NCBI GenBank assembly: GCA_022601645.1 | Contig: JAJACH010000001.1 | Span: 1,067,743 to 1,131,742 of the forward strand | Direction: 5' to 3' | Length of the DNA: 64,000 nucleotides | DNA from: Chlamydiia bacterium | GTDB taxonomy: Bacteria > Chlamydiota > Chlamydiia > Chlamydiales > Simkaniaceae | In this document: positions 15,269 to 23,309 of the stretch, piece by piece | How positions within the stretch are numbered: the first letter of the stretch is position 1 | How the letters are laid out: every line of letters starts with the position of its first letter | The notes under the pieces: model-generated | What the model saw: the letters and a program-made list of their open reading frames with translations, nothing else | What the model was told of the DNA's origin: nothing | Database searches by the model: none | Translations under genes and position numbers: made by a program

Positions 15269-16370
15269 CTCGCGTGAAGAGTCCTTCGTGATCAGAAAGC
15301 GCATTTGGTGTGTAGACAGTTTGGTCATATCCAGTTGCAAGCAGCGTTGTTTCAAGTCGCGCTACCGTGCCCCGAAGTGCCATCGTGTGATCTAAGTTAA
15401 GCGGGCCTGAGACGCGTTTTTCCATAAGTTCCGCACAAAATTGATCACCACCCCAAGTTCGTCTTGGTCGATCATCTTCAGGCGCTTTTTCAAAACGATG
15501 AGCCCAATTAGATGAGGCGTATTCCGCATCGTCTAAATTGAGATCTCCTGTAACGATGATACACCGATCGCGGACTCCATTTACTCGACTGATAATGATA
15601 TCCATTTGAGCCGCGCGGGCTCTGACCTCTTCATCGGTCGAAAATTCCGGCAATTCTGCGTGTTGAAGGTGCGTGGAATAGACCCTTGAAAACGCATCGC
15701 CATTACTTGTCAGATCAAATTCCAAAACGCCTTTCGTGCAATTTTTCGTCCGCCCAACAAGCGTCTCTTCTGGAAAAGGGGTAAAAGTGAGATCTTCAAT
15801 CTCATACTTACTAGCAATCATCATTCCAGAACTCGTACCAATACCTCGCGCTCCGAAGTTAAAGTAGCAATGGTAACCTTGAGCTTTGAGCTTTTCTGAA
15901 AGCTGAAAACCTGCATTTGCATCAAAGATTTCGTAGAGACAGTTGACGTCAGCATCTTGTTCTATTATCGCTTGAGCCACACGATCAATCCGATCCACCC
16001 ACGGGACAACTCCACCGTCTGTAATCGAGTACCCACCAGCAACAGCGCAAACATTCCAAGACAAGAGGGTAAAGGTTCGATCAGCTCCCAGCGTTTTTGG
16101 CGCACCGTTGCCTTCAATGTCTATATGAGCACTCGCTTGCGTCCAAGCTGCCGCTACTCTAAGCGCCATTCCTGGAACAGTTGTCACAAGAGAAAGGAGC
16201 CCCCAACCTACCATTCCAAGATATAATAAAGTCTTGTTTACAAGCGCCATAATGCTATCTGGATCGGGGTGCAATTCCCCTTCAACAGAGGCACGATAAT
16301 ACCATTCATGGGCTTTACAGACTGGATCGGTTAGGAATGAGGCCACCTGGCAGGAAATAGAATTTAGCAT
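15246..16370 (-). CDS. sphingomyelinase-like EEP phosphodiesterase with N-terminal membrane segment, copy 1
   Basis: 374 residues from the Met of MLNSISCQVAS; an upstream Met would add 18 residues. Residues about 50-75 are hydrophobic (LGMVGWGLLSLVTTVPGMAL) and may insert in a membrane. The rest is an endonuclease/exonuclease/phosphatase domain: LLSWNVC, CLYEIFDA (metal-binding Glu), THLQHAE, TGDLNLDDAEY (Asp, Asn) and LSDHEGL (Asp-His). SGMMIASKYEIE together with the DGGVVPW segment favours the neutral sphingomyelinase branch over DNases. The second copy lies directly upstream on the same strand. A lipid substrate in the host or inclusion membrane is plausible but inferred. Confidence 0.8.
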   Translation of the reverse strand: MLNSISCQVASFLTDPVCKAHEWYYRASVEGELHPDPDSIMALVNKTLLYLGMVGWGLLSLVTTVPGMALRVAAAWTQASAHIDIEGNGAPKTLGADRTFTLLSWNVCAVAGGYSITDGGVVPWVDRIDRVAQAIIEQDADVNCLYEIFDANAGFQLSEKLKAQGYHCYFNFGARGIGTSSGMMIASKYEIEDLTFTPFPEETLVGRTKNCTKGVLEFDLTSNGDAFSRVYSTHLQHAELPEFSTDEEVRARAAQMDIIISRVNGVRDRCIIVTGDLNLDDAEYASSNWAHRFEKAPEDDRPRRTWGGDQFCAELMEKRVSGPLNLDHTMALRGTVARLETTLLATGYDQTVYTPNALSDHEGLFTRVTLLPAH

Positions 16371-16453
16371 AAAGGGAGGAGTATACAAAACGCTGCCATA
16401 TTTACCAAATCTTAAATATTGCAAAAGTTTTATTGAATGCTACACCCTTAAGC

Positions 16454-17584
16454 TTAGTGAGCGGGGAGAAGGGTTACGCGACTAAACAGCCCCTCGTGAT
16501 CAGACAGTGCATGAGGGCTGTAGACTGTGGGGTCATAATGCGTTTCAACAAGCCTTGTGTCCAGACTTCGAACTGTCCCTCTGCGCGCTAATGTGTAGTC
16601 CAATGTCAAGGGTCCTGAAACCTGTTGCTCAGTCAGATTAGCGCAAAACTCATCTCCGCGCCAGGTGATTGTGTCCCCTGATACACCTCGTCCCCGTTCA
16701 AAGTTTTGGGATAGTGGGGAGCCATTGAACTCAGCTGTGGATAAATTTAGGTCTCCTGTAAGAAGAAGGCATCGATCACGAACTTGATTCACGCGCTCCA
16801 TGATAACACCCATTTGTGCAGTTCTGCCTATTGCTTCTTCAGCTATCGGGAATTCAGGTTCTTCAGAGTGTTGTGGATGGGTTGTCAGAACTCTTGCAAA
16901 GCATTCGTCCCCACTCTTCATATCGAATTCAAGCACGCCTTTTATGCAAAAAAGTTGTGTCCGTCCTACCATTGATTCTCGAGGAAAATGGGTAAAGTTG
17001 AGGTTTTCAATTCTATATTTACTGGCGACAAAAAGCCCTGAAGCCGGTCCGATTCCATGTGCTCCAAAATTATAGTAGCAATACTTATAGCCCCTTTGCA
17101 ATAAACCATCAGCAATCTCACTTCCAGCTCTTGCATCAAAAACTTCTTGAAGGCAAACGAGATCAGCATTCTCTCTTCCTATCGCCCCGATTAGAGATTG
17201 TAAGCGATCTCTCCATGGGACAACCCCTCCATCTGTGATCGTTAAGCCTGCGGGAACCACACACACATTCCACGAAAGTAGCGAAAAGGAACGATCTGGC
17301 GGCAAGACCATATCTTCTTGATCGCGTTGCACCTCTATATACGTACTCGTAGAGGCAAAAGCCGCTCCCATCCTGAGCAAAATCCCGGGCACTGTTGTAA
17401 AAAAGGCCAGGATTCCCCAGAAAATCATTCCTGTAAGTGTCTGAATTTTTTTGACCACAACAGTCAGACGATTTGGATCACAATGCAGAGCATCCTCAAC
17501 TTGCATGCGCCAATAATACTCATGCGCTAAGCAGAAAGGCTCAGTGAGATAAGAAGCCAAATGAAAAGTTATGGAATTTAACAT
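16454..17584 (-). CDS. sphingomyelinase-like EEP phosphodiesterase with N-terminal membrane segment, copy 2
   Basis: 376 residues from the Met of MLNSITFHLAS; a GTG at 17611 would add nine. It aligns end to end with the downstream copy (for example LSDHEGLFSRVTLLPAH against LSDHEGLFTRVTLLPAH). Active-site motifs are intact: LLSWNVC, CLQEVFDA, THPQHSE, TGDLNLSTAEF and LSDHEGL. This copy keeps the usual QE in the Glu motif, whereas copy 1 has YE. Residues about 50-75 form the same hydrophobic stretch. The 84-bp gap to copy 1 and the strong similarity indicate a tandem duplication with later divergence. Confidence 0.8.
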   Translation of the reverse strand: MLNSITFHLASYLTEPFCLAHEYYWRMQVEDALHCDPNRLTVVVKKIQTLTGMIFWGILAFFTTVPGILLRMGAAFASTSTYIEVQRDQEDMVLPPDRSFSLLSWNVCVVPAGLTITDGGVVPWRDRLQSLIGAIGRENADLVCLQEVFDARAGSEIADGLLQRGYKYCYYNFGAHGIGPASGLFVASKYRIENLNFTHFPRESMVGRTQLFCIKGVLEFDMKSGDECFARVLTTHPQHSEEPEFPIAEEAIGRTAQMGVIMERVNQVRDRCLLLTGDLNLSTAEFNGSPLSQNFERGRGVSGDTITWRGDEFCANLTEQQVSGPLTLDYTLARRGTVRSLDTRLVETHYDPTVYSPHALSDHEGLFSRVTLLPAH

Positions 17585-17648
17585 AAGGAGAATATGATAG
17601 TGATAAATCACATATGAGTCAATTGTTGACGTAAGAGTTCCTAACTCT

Positions 17649-17676
17649 TTGCAAAAATCTCTTTGAAGAGTATAAT
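17649..17676 (+). promoter_or_regulatory. promoter of the thioesterase-bolA unit, near-leaderless
   Basis: TTGCAA (17649-17654), 16-bp spacer, perfect TATAAT (17671-17676). The ATG at 17686 lies 9 nt after the -10 box, so transcription should begin within about 3 nt of the start codon. No Shine-Dalgarno is present. Confidence 0.7.
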
Positions 17677-17685
17677 CCGCTACTT

Positions 17686-18183
17686 ATGACCCAGAAAAAA
17701 CCCTCTGAAACACAAATCACTGATCATACCTACCGTGTATTCCCCAATGACCTCAACTCGCTTGGCACCGTTTTCGGGGGTCTGATCATGTCCACAATCG
17801 ATCGCTTAGCTCTTGTGGTTGCAGAAAGGCACAGCGGAAATACGTGTGTTACAGCCTCTGTTGATAGCGTCCATTTTTTAGCGCCAGCAGGTCGCGGCGA
17901 CAATTTAATTTTTCAGGTAACCTGCAACAGGGCGTGGAATAGTTCCATGGAGCTTGGCTGCCGCGTAGTGGCTGAAAGGGATGGGCAGGAAACGCATATT
18001 GTATCGGCTTATTTGACTTTTGTTGCTCTAGATAAGCACAATCACCCCGCAAAAGTCCCCGTACTTGAGCCAGTATCTGATGCGGAAAAAAGGCGATTTG
18101 AAGAAGCAGGTTTAAGGCGCGCAAACCGAATCGCGCAAAAAGAAGAAATCAAACAAAGTAGGGAAAGAGATGGAACAAATTGA
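17686..18183 (+). CDS. hotdog-fold acyl-CoA thioesterase (YciA-like)
   Basis: 165 residues. The hotdog signature is visible: NSLGTVFGGLIMSTIDRLA (helix with the catalytic Asp), then TASVDSVHFLAPAGRGD and ELGCRVVAE strands. The family hydrolyses acyl-CoA in the cytosol. The chain-length preference cannot be read. It overlaps bolA by 14 bp. A near-consensus promoter gives an almost leaderless transcript. Confidence 0.88.
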   Translation: MTQKKPSETQITDHTYRVFPNDLNSLGTVFGGLIMSTIDRLALVVAERHSGNTCVTASVDSVHFLAPAGRGDNLIFQVTCNRAWNSSMELGCRVVAERDGQETHIVSAYLTFVALDKHNHPAKVPVLEPVSDAEKRRFEEAGLRRANRIAQKEEIKQSRERDGTN

Positions 18184-18406
18184 ATCGGCAATCAAAGATG
18201 CCATTGAAGGTGCTGAAGTCCACATCCTCGACCCAAGGGGAGACGGTGTCCATTTAGAGGCCATTGTTGTCTCAAAAGGGTTTGAAGGGATGTCACTTTT
18301 AAAGCGGCAACGCCTTGTGATGGATGCACTCAAAGACCAGTTTGAGCTAGGTTTACACGCCTTGGCCCTTAAAACCTATACACCAGAGCAGTGGGCAGAG
18401 CAGTAA
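18170..18406 (+). CDS. bolA: BolA family protein
   Basis: 78 residues, full BolA length. The conserved core LDPRGDGVHLEAIVVSKGFEG is followed by SLLKRQRLVMDAL and ends HALALKTYTPEQW; the conserved His residues of the BolA fold are in GVHLE and LHALAL. BolA proteins form a [2Fe-2S]-bridged complex with CGFS monothiol glutaredoxins. Such a glutaredoxin gene lies 0.9 kb downstream on the same strand, separated only by an opposite-strand F-box gene. A ribosome site (AAAGAGA) lies within the thioesterase gene. Confidence 0.93.
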   Translation: MEQIESAIKDAIEGAEVHILDPRGDGVHLEAIVVSKGFEGMSLLKRQRLVMDALKDQFELGLHALALKTYTPEQWAEQ

Positions 18407-18408
18407 CA

Positions 18409-19182
18409 CTACCACCCCATGTTCGTGAGCACAAACTCCATACGAGCTAGGCTAACCCTATCCATTACATCTTGATAGCTGCGGGCGCTTGTTTCTGGGG
18501 GGTCATCAGGACTAATTTCCCTTAACAAGAATTGAACAAGATGTTTTTTGCCTTCCCAAGCCGCTAACTCAACTTCGGTATGTGAGACTGTTCCTCCAGC
18601 TCTTATAAGAACTCGGAGTGCGTCGACATCTCCAGCAAGAGTTGCAGCTCTCAAGCAAGCATTCATTTTACTTTGTAACCTCTCCTCTCCTTCAAGAGGC
18701 TCTGACACCTCAGGTAGCTTTAGTAAAATCACCTCATGCAAGGCTGATATTCCTTTTGTCTTATAAAATTCTGCATTGCTGTAAAGCATAAAGATAAACG
18801 TCAGAGTATCGACCCGTTTAAGTAACTGATGCATATTGAGAGGCGGACCTTTTACAAGATGTAAAGTGACCATGAAACGACGGAAACCACTTAGGGGTTT
18901 TGGAATCCCTTCTACGCCGCCTAAAAGCTCTTTCGAGTACAGGACCAAGCAACTCCGAGCAGCGCTATATGCCTTTCTAAGAGTACCAGGAACCATCTTG
19001 TCATAAAGAGTCGGAGAGAGACCGGTTGGAAGAAGCCCCAGAGCGACTAACTGCATTTGCAAAACTGCCTTTGCAATCTGATTAATGCGCCTCTCAGTTG
19101 GTCTGATTCGCACTATGTCATCAAAAGGCAGGTAGGTAACGAGCTCATGGACCACCCCAGATGGTAGAAGATTAAACGTCAT
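18409..19182 (-). CDS. F-box and ankyrin-repeat protein, candidate effector
   Basis: 257 residues. The N-terminus NLLPSGVVHELVTYLPFDD, followed by IVRIRPTERRINQIA, has the spacing of an F-box (LP-x-x-V/I-x-x-x-I-x-x-x-L-x-x-x-D). Residues about 170-230 contain two ankyrin-like repeats: AATLAGDVDALRVLIRAGG and ELAAWEGKKHLVQFLL. F-box proteins recruit substrates to SCF ubiquitin ligases in eukaryotes; bacterial copies act as secreted effectors in Legionella and are common in amoeba symbionts. The gene sits on the opposite strand between bolA and the CGFS glutaredoxin gene, starting 3 bp after bolA's stop. The ribosome site is inside a hairpin just upstream of the ATG. Confidence 0.85.
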   Translation of the reverse strand: MTFNLLPSGVVHELVTYLPFDDIVRIRPTERRINQIAKAVLQMQLVALGLLPTGLSPTLYDKMVPGTLRKAYSAARSCLVLYSKELLGGVEGIPKPLSGFRRFMVTLHLVKGPPLNMHQLLKRVDTLTFIFMLYSNAEFYKTKGISALHEVILLKLPEVSEPLEGEERLQSKMNACLRAATLAGDVDALRVLIRAGGTVSHTEVELAAWEGKKHLVQFLLREISPDDPPETSARSYQDVMDRVSLARMEFVLTNMGW

Positions 19183-19187
19183 AATTG

Positions 19188-19216
19188 CTTTCCCCCAGGG
19201 TAATTTTGGGGGAAAG
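19188..19216 (-). promoter_or_regulatory. hairpin that sequesters the ribosome site of the F-box gene
   Basis: CTTTCCCCCA and TGGGGGAAAG form a perfect 10-bp stem with a 9-nt loop. On the minus strand the 3' arm carries the purine run GGGGGAAAG, the only Shine-Dalgarno-like element, 5-6 nt before the ATG at 19182. No T-run follows. It may control translation; a bidirectional terminator is less likely. Confidence 0.5.
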
Positions 19217-19291
19217 AGTACACATTTTTAGAGAAAAAGTCAACGTGAGTAGTGTTGAAATTTAATTGGACACGGGGTATCCTTAAACGCA

Positions 19292-19591
19292 ATGAAAGAC
19301 CAAATTCAAAAAGATATTGATACCCACAGCATCCTTCTCTTCATGAAAGGATCGAAGCTTATGCCCTCATGTGGCTTTTCCGCACGCGTTGTTGAAATTC
19401 TCAATCGTTTAGGCGTTAATTTTGAAACCCGCAACGTGCTTGAAAACGATGTTTTAAGACAGGCCATTAAAGAATTTTCTGACTGGCCAACTATTCCTCA
19501 GCTCTATGTTAAAGGGGAATTCATCGGCGGTTGCGATATTATTACAGAGCTTTTCCAGACAGGTGAGCTTGAAAAACTTTTGAAGGAATAA
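19292..19591 (+). CDS. grxD: monothiol CGFS glutaredoxin (Grx4 type)
   Basis: 99 residues. The active site PSCGFSARV carries the single Cys of CGFS glutaredoxins; the glutathione-binding parts are WPTIPQLYVKGEFIGGCD. The family carries [2Fe-2S] clusters, alone or with BolA, to target proteins. The partner bolA lies upstream across the F-box gene. It leads a compact plus-strand run: 2 bp to mscS, then yhhQ, tgt and eamA. No ribosome site is obvious before the ATG. Confidence 0.95.
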   Translation: MKDQIQKDIDTHSILLFMKGSKLMPSCGFSARVVEILNRLGVNFETRNVLENDVLRQAIKEFSDWPTIPQLYVKGEFIGGCDIITELFQTGELEKLLKE

Positions 19592-19593
19592 CT

Positions 19594-20619
19594 ATGTTAG
19601 ATTCCTTGCCACTCAAAGAAATTGCCATTTTTGACGGAATCATGCTTGGCCTAAGCTATTTTAGCCGCTTAGTTTATAAAAGACTGCTTCCAAAAATAAA
19701 AAAATCTAAGCTTGTATGGGGACAGTCTCTGCTTAAAGCTATTCACTTCCCTTTTCAACTGCTAATTCTTGGTCTGGCTTGCACGACTACCATTCGATTA
19801 ATTGTCTCCATCAACATGGGTATGGCCCAAAAAATTGTTGTCATTTTCTGTGTGACGCTATTTCTTATTCGCTTCATTACGCAATTGGAAGAGAATATGC
19901 AAAAGATGCGCAAGAAACTTGATAAAATGACAGCTCGAGCCCTATCTCAAGTCTCTCGTGTTTGTGTTCTTGTCATTGGTGTCTTGATAGCAGTCCAAAC
20001 GCTTGGCGTTTCTATTTCTGCAGTCTTAGCTTTTGGAGGTGCAGGAGCCTTGGCAGTTGCATTAGCCGCAAAAGACATTCTCGGCAACTTTTTCGGTGGT
20101 TTAATGATCTTTATGGATCGTCCATTTGCTGTCGGTGATTGGATCAAGTCGGAAAAAAATGGCATAGAAGGTACGGTCGAGCACATTGGATACAGACTCA
20201 CTAGAATACGCACATTTGAAAAACGCCCCCTTTATATTCCTAATGGCATGCTATCAACGATCTGCATTGAAAATCCTTCCAGAATGAGTAACCGTCGAAT
20301 CAAGACCTCGATTGGCATTCGCTACGAAGATTCAGGACAAATGCGCAGCTTACTCGAAGAAATACGAGAGTATTTAGAAAACCATCAAGACATCGCTCAA
20401 GATAAGATTATTCTAGTAAATTTTAATGACTTTGGTCCCTCCTCTCTCAATATCATGATTTACTGCTTTACACGCACAACCGATTGGTCTGCCTATTTAA
20501 AAGTCCAAGAGAAAGTCTATCTTGATATTCTTGATATGATTGAGAATAGAGGCGCTCAAGTAGCTTACCCTACAAGAGTCATACATAGTGCACCAACGCT
20601 TGCTCTAGCAGATGATTAA
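19594..20619 (+). CDS. MscS family mechanosensitive channel
   Basis: 341 residues. Three to four N-terminal membrane helices (around residues 45-70, 80-100, 120-140) precede the pore helix VLAFGGAGALAVALAAKDILGN and the FFGGLMIFMDRPFAVGDWI entry to the cytoplasmic beta domain, the standard MscS core. The C-terminal alpha/beta domain covers residues about 240-325. It releases solutes on hypo-osmotic stress, as when infectious forms leave a host cell. It starts 2 bp after grxD and overlaps yhhQ by 8 bp. Confidence 0.93.
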   Translation: MLDSLPLKEIAIFDGIMLGLSYFSRLVYKRLLPKIKKSKLVWGQSLLKAIHFPFQLLILGLACTTTIRLIVSINMGMAQKIVVIFCVTLFLIRFITQLEENMQKMRKKLDKMTARALSQVSRVCVLVIGVLIAVQTLGVSISAVLAFGGAGALAVALAAKDILGNFFGGLMIFMDRPFAVGDWIKSEKNGIEGTVEHIGYRLTRIRTFEKRPLYIPNGMLSTICIENPSRMSNRRIKTSIGIRYEDSGQMRSLLEEIREYLENHQDIAQDKIILVNFNDFGPSSLNIMIYCFTRTTDWSAYLKVQEKVYLDILDMIENRGAQVAYPTRVIHSAPTLALADD

Positions 20620-21250
20620 TGAACTGATTTTCTTTCTCCATATCGGCACACTTATTGGAATCGTTCTACTTACAAAACGGTATGGGAAGATTGGACTGAT
20701 TAGCTCGTTTGTATTGCAAGTTGTCCTAGCCAATCTTTTTGTCGCTAAACAAATCACCCTTTTTGGTCTGCATGTCACAGGTTCAGATGCTTTTACGATT
20801 AGCGCGTTTTTAACCTTAGCAATTGTCCAACAGCACTATGGGAAAGAGGCCGCAGACAATGCTGTGAAAGCCTCTTTAGTCAGTCTCGTATTTTTCCTTG
20901 TAATGAGTCAGATCCACCTCCTTTATCAGCCAAGCTCTTTCGACACCATGCATCCCGCCTACAAAAGCATCCTTTCCCTCTCACCGCGCATCTTCGCCTC
21001 CTCCCTCATCGTCACGGTGCTTGCTCAAAAGCTCTCTGTGGAACTTTTCCACCGACTTAAACTTTCAAATGTTGTCTTAAAATCTGCCCTTGTGATTTCT
21101 ATCGCCCAAGCGTTTGACACCATCGCCTTTAGCTATCTTGGCCTCTACGGCATTGTCGGAGCGATTGGCGAGATTATTCTCTTTAGCTATTTGATCAAAC
21201 TGATCGTGATAGGAACCATGACCCCCCTGGTAACACGCCATGCAATTTGA
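20612..21250 (+). CDS. YhhQ/VUT family queuosine-precursor transporter
   Basis: 212 residues with about six hydrophobic spans. Family marks include QQHYGKEAADNA and the C-terminal QAFDTIAFSYLGLYGIVGA. The family imports 7-deazaguanine precursors (preQ0, preQ1 or queuine). It overlaps tgt by 11 bp, directly supporting this role. No preQ1 synthesis genes (queC, D, E, F) are in the window, and none of the QueA/QueG type either. The pair fits chlamydial salvage of host queuine. Confidence 0.9.
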   Translation: MINELIFFLHIGTLIGIVLLTKRYGKIGLISSFVLQVVLANLFVAKQITLFGLHVTGSDAFTISAFLTLAIVQQHYGKEAADNAVKASLVSLVFFLVMSQIHLLYQPSSFDTMHPAYKSILSLSPRIFASSLIVTVLAQKLSVELFHRLKLSNVVLKSALVISIAQAFDTIAFSYLGLYGIVGAIGEIILFSYLIKLIVIGTMTPLVTRHAI

Positions 21251-22361
21251 ACTTCTCCACACTTCAAAAAAATCCAAAGCGCGCGTCGGTCGCATCCACA
21301 CTGCTCACGGCATCATCGATACCCCCGGCTTTGTTGCTGTTGGAACAAATGGCACCCTCAAATCACTTTGTAACCAAACGGTGAATGAGATCGGCCTCCA
21401 ACTGATGTTTTGCAATACCTATCACCTCCTCTTGCAACCTGGTACCGATGTGATCCAAAAAGCGGGCGGTCTGCATAAGTTTATCGGGCGCAATATGCCG
21501 ATCATTACTGACTCAGGTGGCTTCCAAGTCTTTTCTCTGGCCTACGGAGGATACACTGATGAACTCAAGTCGCGAGGAACAAAGAAAAACGATAGTTCTG
21601 TCATCAAAATCACCGAAGACGGCGTCCTATTTCGCTCCTACCGCGATGGAAGTAAAGTTCTTCTCACACCAGAAAAATCCGTCGAAGCACAAAAGGCGCT
21701 CGGGGCGGATATCATTATCCCGTTTGATGAACTCCCTCCCTACCACATCGATCCCAAGGAGCTTGAACGATCTCTTGACCGCACACACATCTGGGAAAAA
21801 CGCTCGCTTGACGCGCACCTTCAAAACCCGATGAAACAAGCCATGTATGCCGTTATCCACGGCGGACTCGACCCGCGCCTTCGCCAAAAATCGGCCGACT
21901 ACCTAAGCACACTCCCCTTCGACGGCTACGCGATTGGTGGCTCTATGGGTAAAACCAAAGAGGAGATGTATGCCATGCTACAAAAACTTCTCCCTCATCT
22001 GCCAACAGACAAACCAAACCACCTCCTTGGCATCGCTGACCTCCCCTCACTCGATAACCTCATCCCACTCGGCATCGACACCTTCGATAGCTCTTATCCG
22101 ACAAAAGCTGCCCGCCATGGTACAGCCCTGACAAAACAAGGCCACCTTAAAATCACCAAAAGCGGTCATAAACACCTCTTTGAACCCATTGAAAAAGACT
22201 GCACCTGCCACACCTGCAAAAACTACACACTCGCGTACCTATGCCATCTCTTCAAAGCAAGTGAACTCTCAGCCCTCACCTTAGTCTCGATCCATAATCT
22301 GCATTTTATGGTCGAACATATGGCCCAAATCCGAGAAAAGATTTTACAAGACCAAATCTAG
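21240..22361 (+). CDS. tgt: tRNA-guanine transglycosylase
   Basis: 373 residues. It swaps guanine 34 of GUN-anticodon tRNAs for a queuosine-type base. The general acid/base Asp lies in TDSGGFQVFS and the nucleophile Asp in GIDTFDSSYPTKAARHG. Zinc ligands are CTCHTC and a His in SIHNLHF. The substrate loop reads AIGGSMGKTKEE, whereas preQ1-specific bacterial enzymes have a GGLAVGE-type loop whose Glu contacts the preQ1 amine. This difference, with the adjacent YhhQ gene, suggests direct queuine use, as reported for Chlamydia trachomatis TGT. It overlaps the transporter gene by 11 bp. Confidence 0.96.
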   Translation: MQFELLHTSKKSKARVGRIHTAHGIIDTPGFVAVGTNGTLKSLCNQTVNEIGLQLMFCNTYHLLLQPGTDVIQKAGGLHKFIGRNMPIITDSGGFQVFSLAYGGYTDELKSRGTKKNDSSVIKITEDGVLFRSYRDGSKVLLTPEKSVEAQKALGADIIIPFDELPPYHIDPKELERSLDRTHIWEKRSLDAHLQNPMKQAMYAVIHGGLDPRLRQKSADYLSTLPFDGYAIGGSMGKTKEEMYAMLQKLLPHLPTDKPNHLLGIADLPSLDNLIPLGIDTFDSSYPTKAARHGTALTKQGHLKITKSGHKHLFEPIEKDCTCHTCKNYTLAYLCHLFKASELSALTLVSIHNLHFMVEHMAQIREKILQDQI

Positions 22362-22370
22362 CCATCATGC

Positions 22371-22376
22371 TATTCT
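22371..22376 (+). promoter_or_regulatory. extended -10 element immediately before the EamA gene
   Basis: TGCTATTCT gives an extended -10 (TGn plus TATTCT at 22371-22376), 6 nt from the ATG at 22383. If used, the transcript is leaderless. No good -35 is present. The same arrangement, TGCTATACT, occurs at 24909. Confidence 0.4.
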
Positions 22377-22382
22377 GAGATC

Positions 22383-23309
22383 ATGTCGATCCTTATTGTA
22401 GTATTCATGTACGGTCTCTGGAGTAGTGTTTTTTCTTTAGGAAAGCTCGCTTTGGACTTCTCCCCCCCTGTATTTCTTACCGCAGCCCGTATGCTCTTAG
22501 CTGGTATCCTGATTACCACCTACATGCTTCTTGTGAAAAGAAAAGCTTTGAAAGTGACATGGAAGCAATTTGGATCCCTTGCCATCCTTGGATTTTTTAG
22601 TATCTACCTAACGAATATTTTAGAGTTTTGGGGCCTTAAACACCTCTCTGCTGCCAAAGTCTGCTTTATCTATTCCCTCTCTCCCTTCTTCGCAGCTCTT
22701 TTTTCCTACCTCCACTTTGGCGAGAAAATCAACCTACGAAAAATGATCGGATTTGGCATCGGCTTTCTCGGCTTTATCCCCGTACTGCTTATGCAAAGCG
22801 GTGCTGAAAGCCTGTTTTCAGCCTACGGCTTTATCTCTTGGCCAGAACTTGCCATCATGGGAGCTGCAGCCGCCTCCGTCTACGGATGGGTCCTTCTTCG
22901 CGTTGCCGTGAAAGACGAGATCTCCCCTCTTACCGCCAATGGCATTAGCATGCTGATCGGTGGAACACTCGCCCTCGGTCACTCCTTTATGATCGACCAC
23001 TGGGCACCACTCCCTGTTGCTAACGGGCACATGATGGATGTTGCAAAAGGCATTCTTATCATGACAGGCATCTCGAATATCATCTGCTACAATCTCTACG
23101 GCTTTATGCTCAAGAAATTCACCGCCACGTTCCTCTCATTCATGGGCCTTTTAAGTCCCATCTTCGCCTCCTTTACCGCCTGGTTTCTCCTTGGAGAAGC
23201 ACCATCTTGGGTGATCTTCATGTCGACAGGAATCCTTTCATCGGGCCTTTTTATCGTCTACCAAGCCGAGCTCAAACAAGGTTACATCCAAAAGAAGAAA
23301 GCCGCTTAG
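22383..23309 (+). CDS. EamA (DMT superfamily) transporter
   Basis: 308 residues with ten hydrophobic spans in two five-helix EamA repeats. Each repeat ends near the typical acidic loop (YLHFGEKINLRK in the first half, FLLGEAPSW in the second). Substrates of this family vary (amino acids, nucleotide sugars, metabolites); chlamydial relatives include an SAM carrier, but nothing here proves that. It follows tgt by 21 bp and overlaps the convergent gadB by 4 bp. A possible leaderless promoter lies directly before the start. Confidence 0.88.
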   Translation: MSILIVVFMYGLWSSVFSLGKLALDFSPPVFLTAARMLLAGILITTYMLLVKRKALKVTWKQFGSLAILGFFSIYLTNILEFWGLKHLSAAKVCFIYSLSPFFAALFSYLHFGEKINLRKMIGFGIGFLGFIPVLLMQSGAESLFSAYGFISWPELAIMGAAAASVYGWVLLRVAVKDEISPLTANGISMLIGGTLALGHSFMIDHWAPLPVANGHMMDVAKGILIMTGISNIICYNLYGFMLKKFTATFLSFMGLLSPIFASFTAWFLLGEAPSWVIFMSTGILSSGLFIVYQAELKQGYIQKKKAA

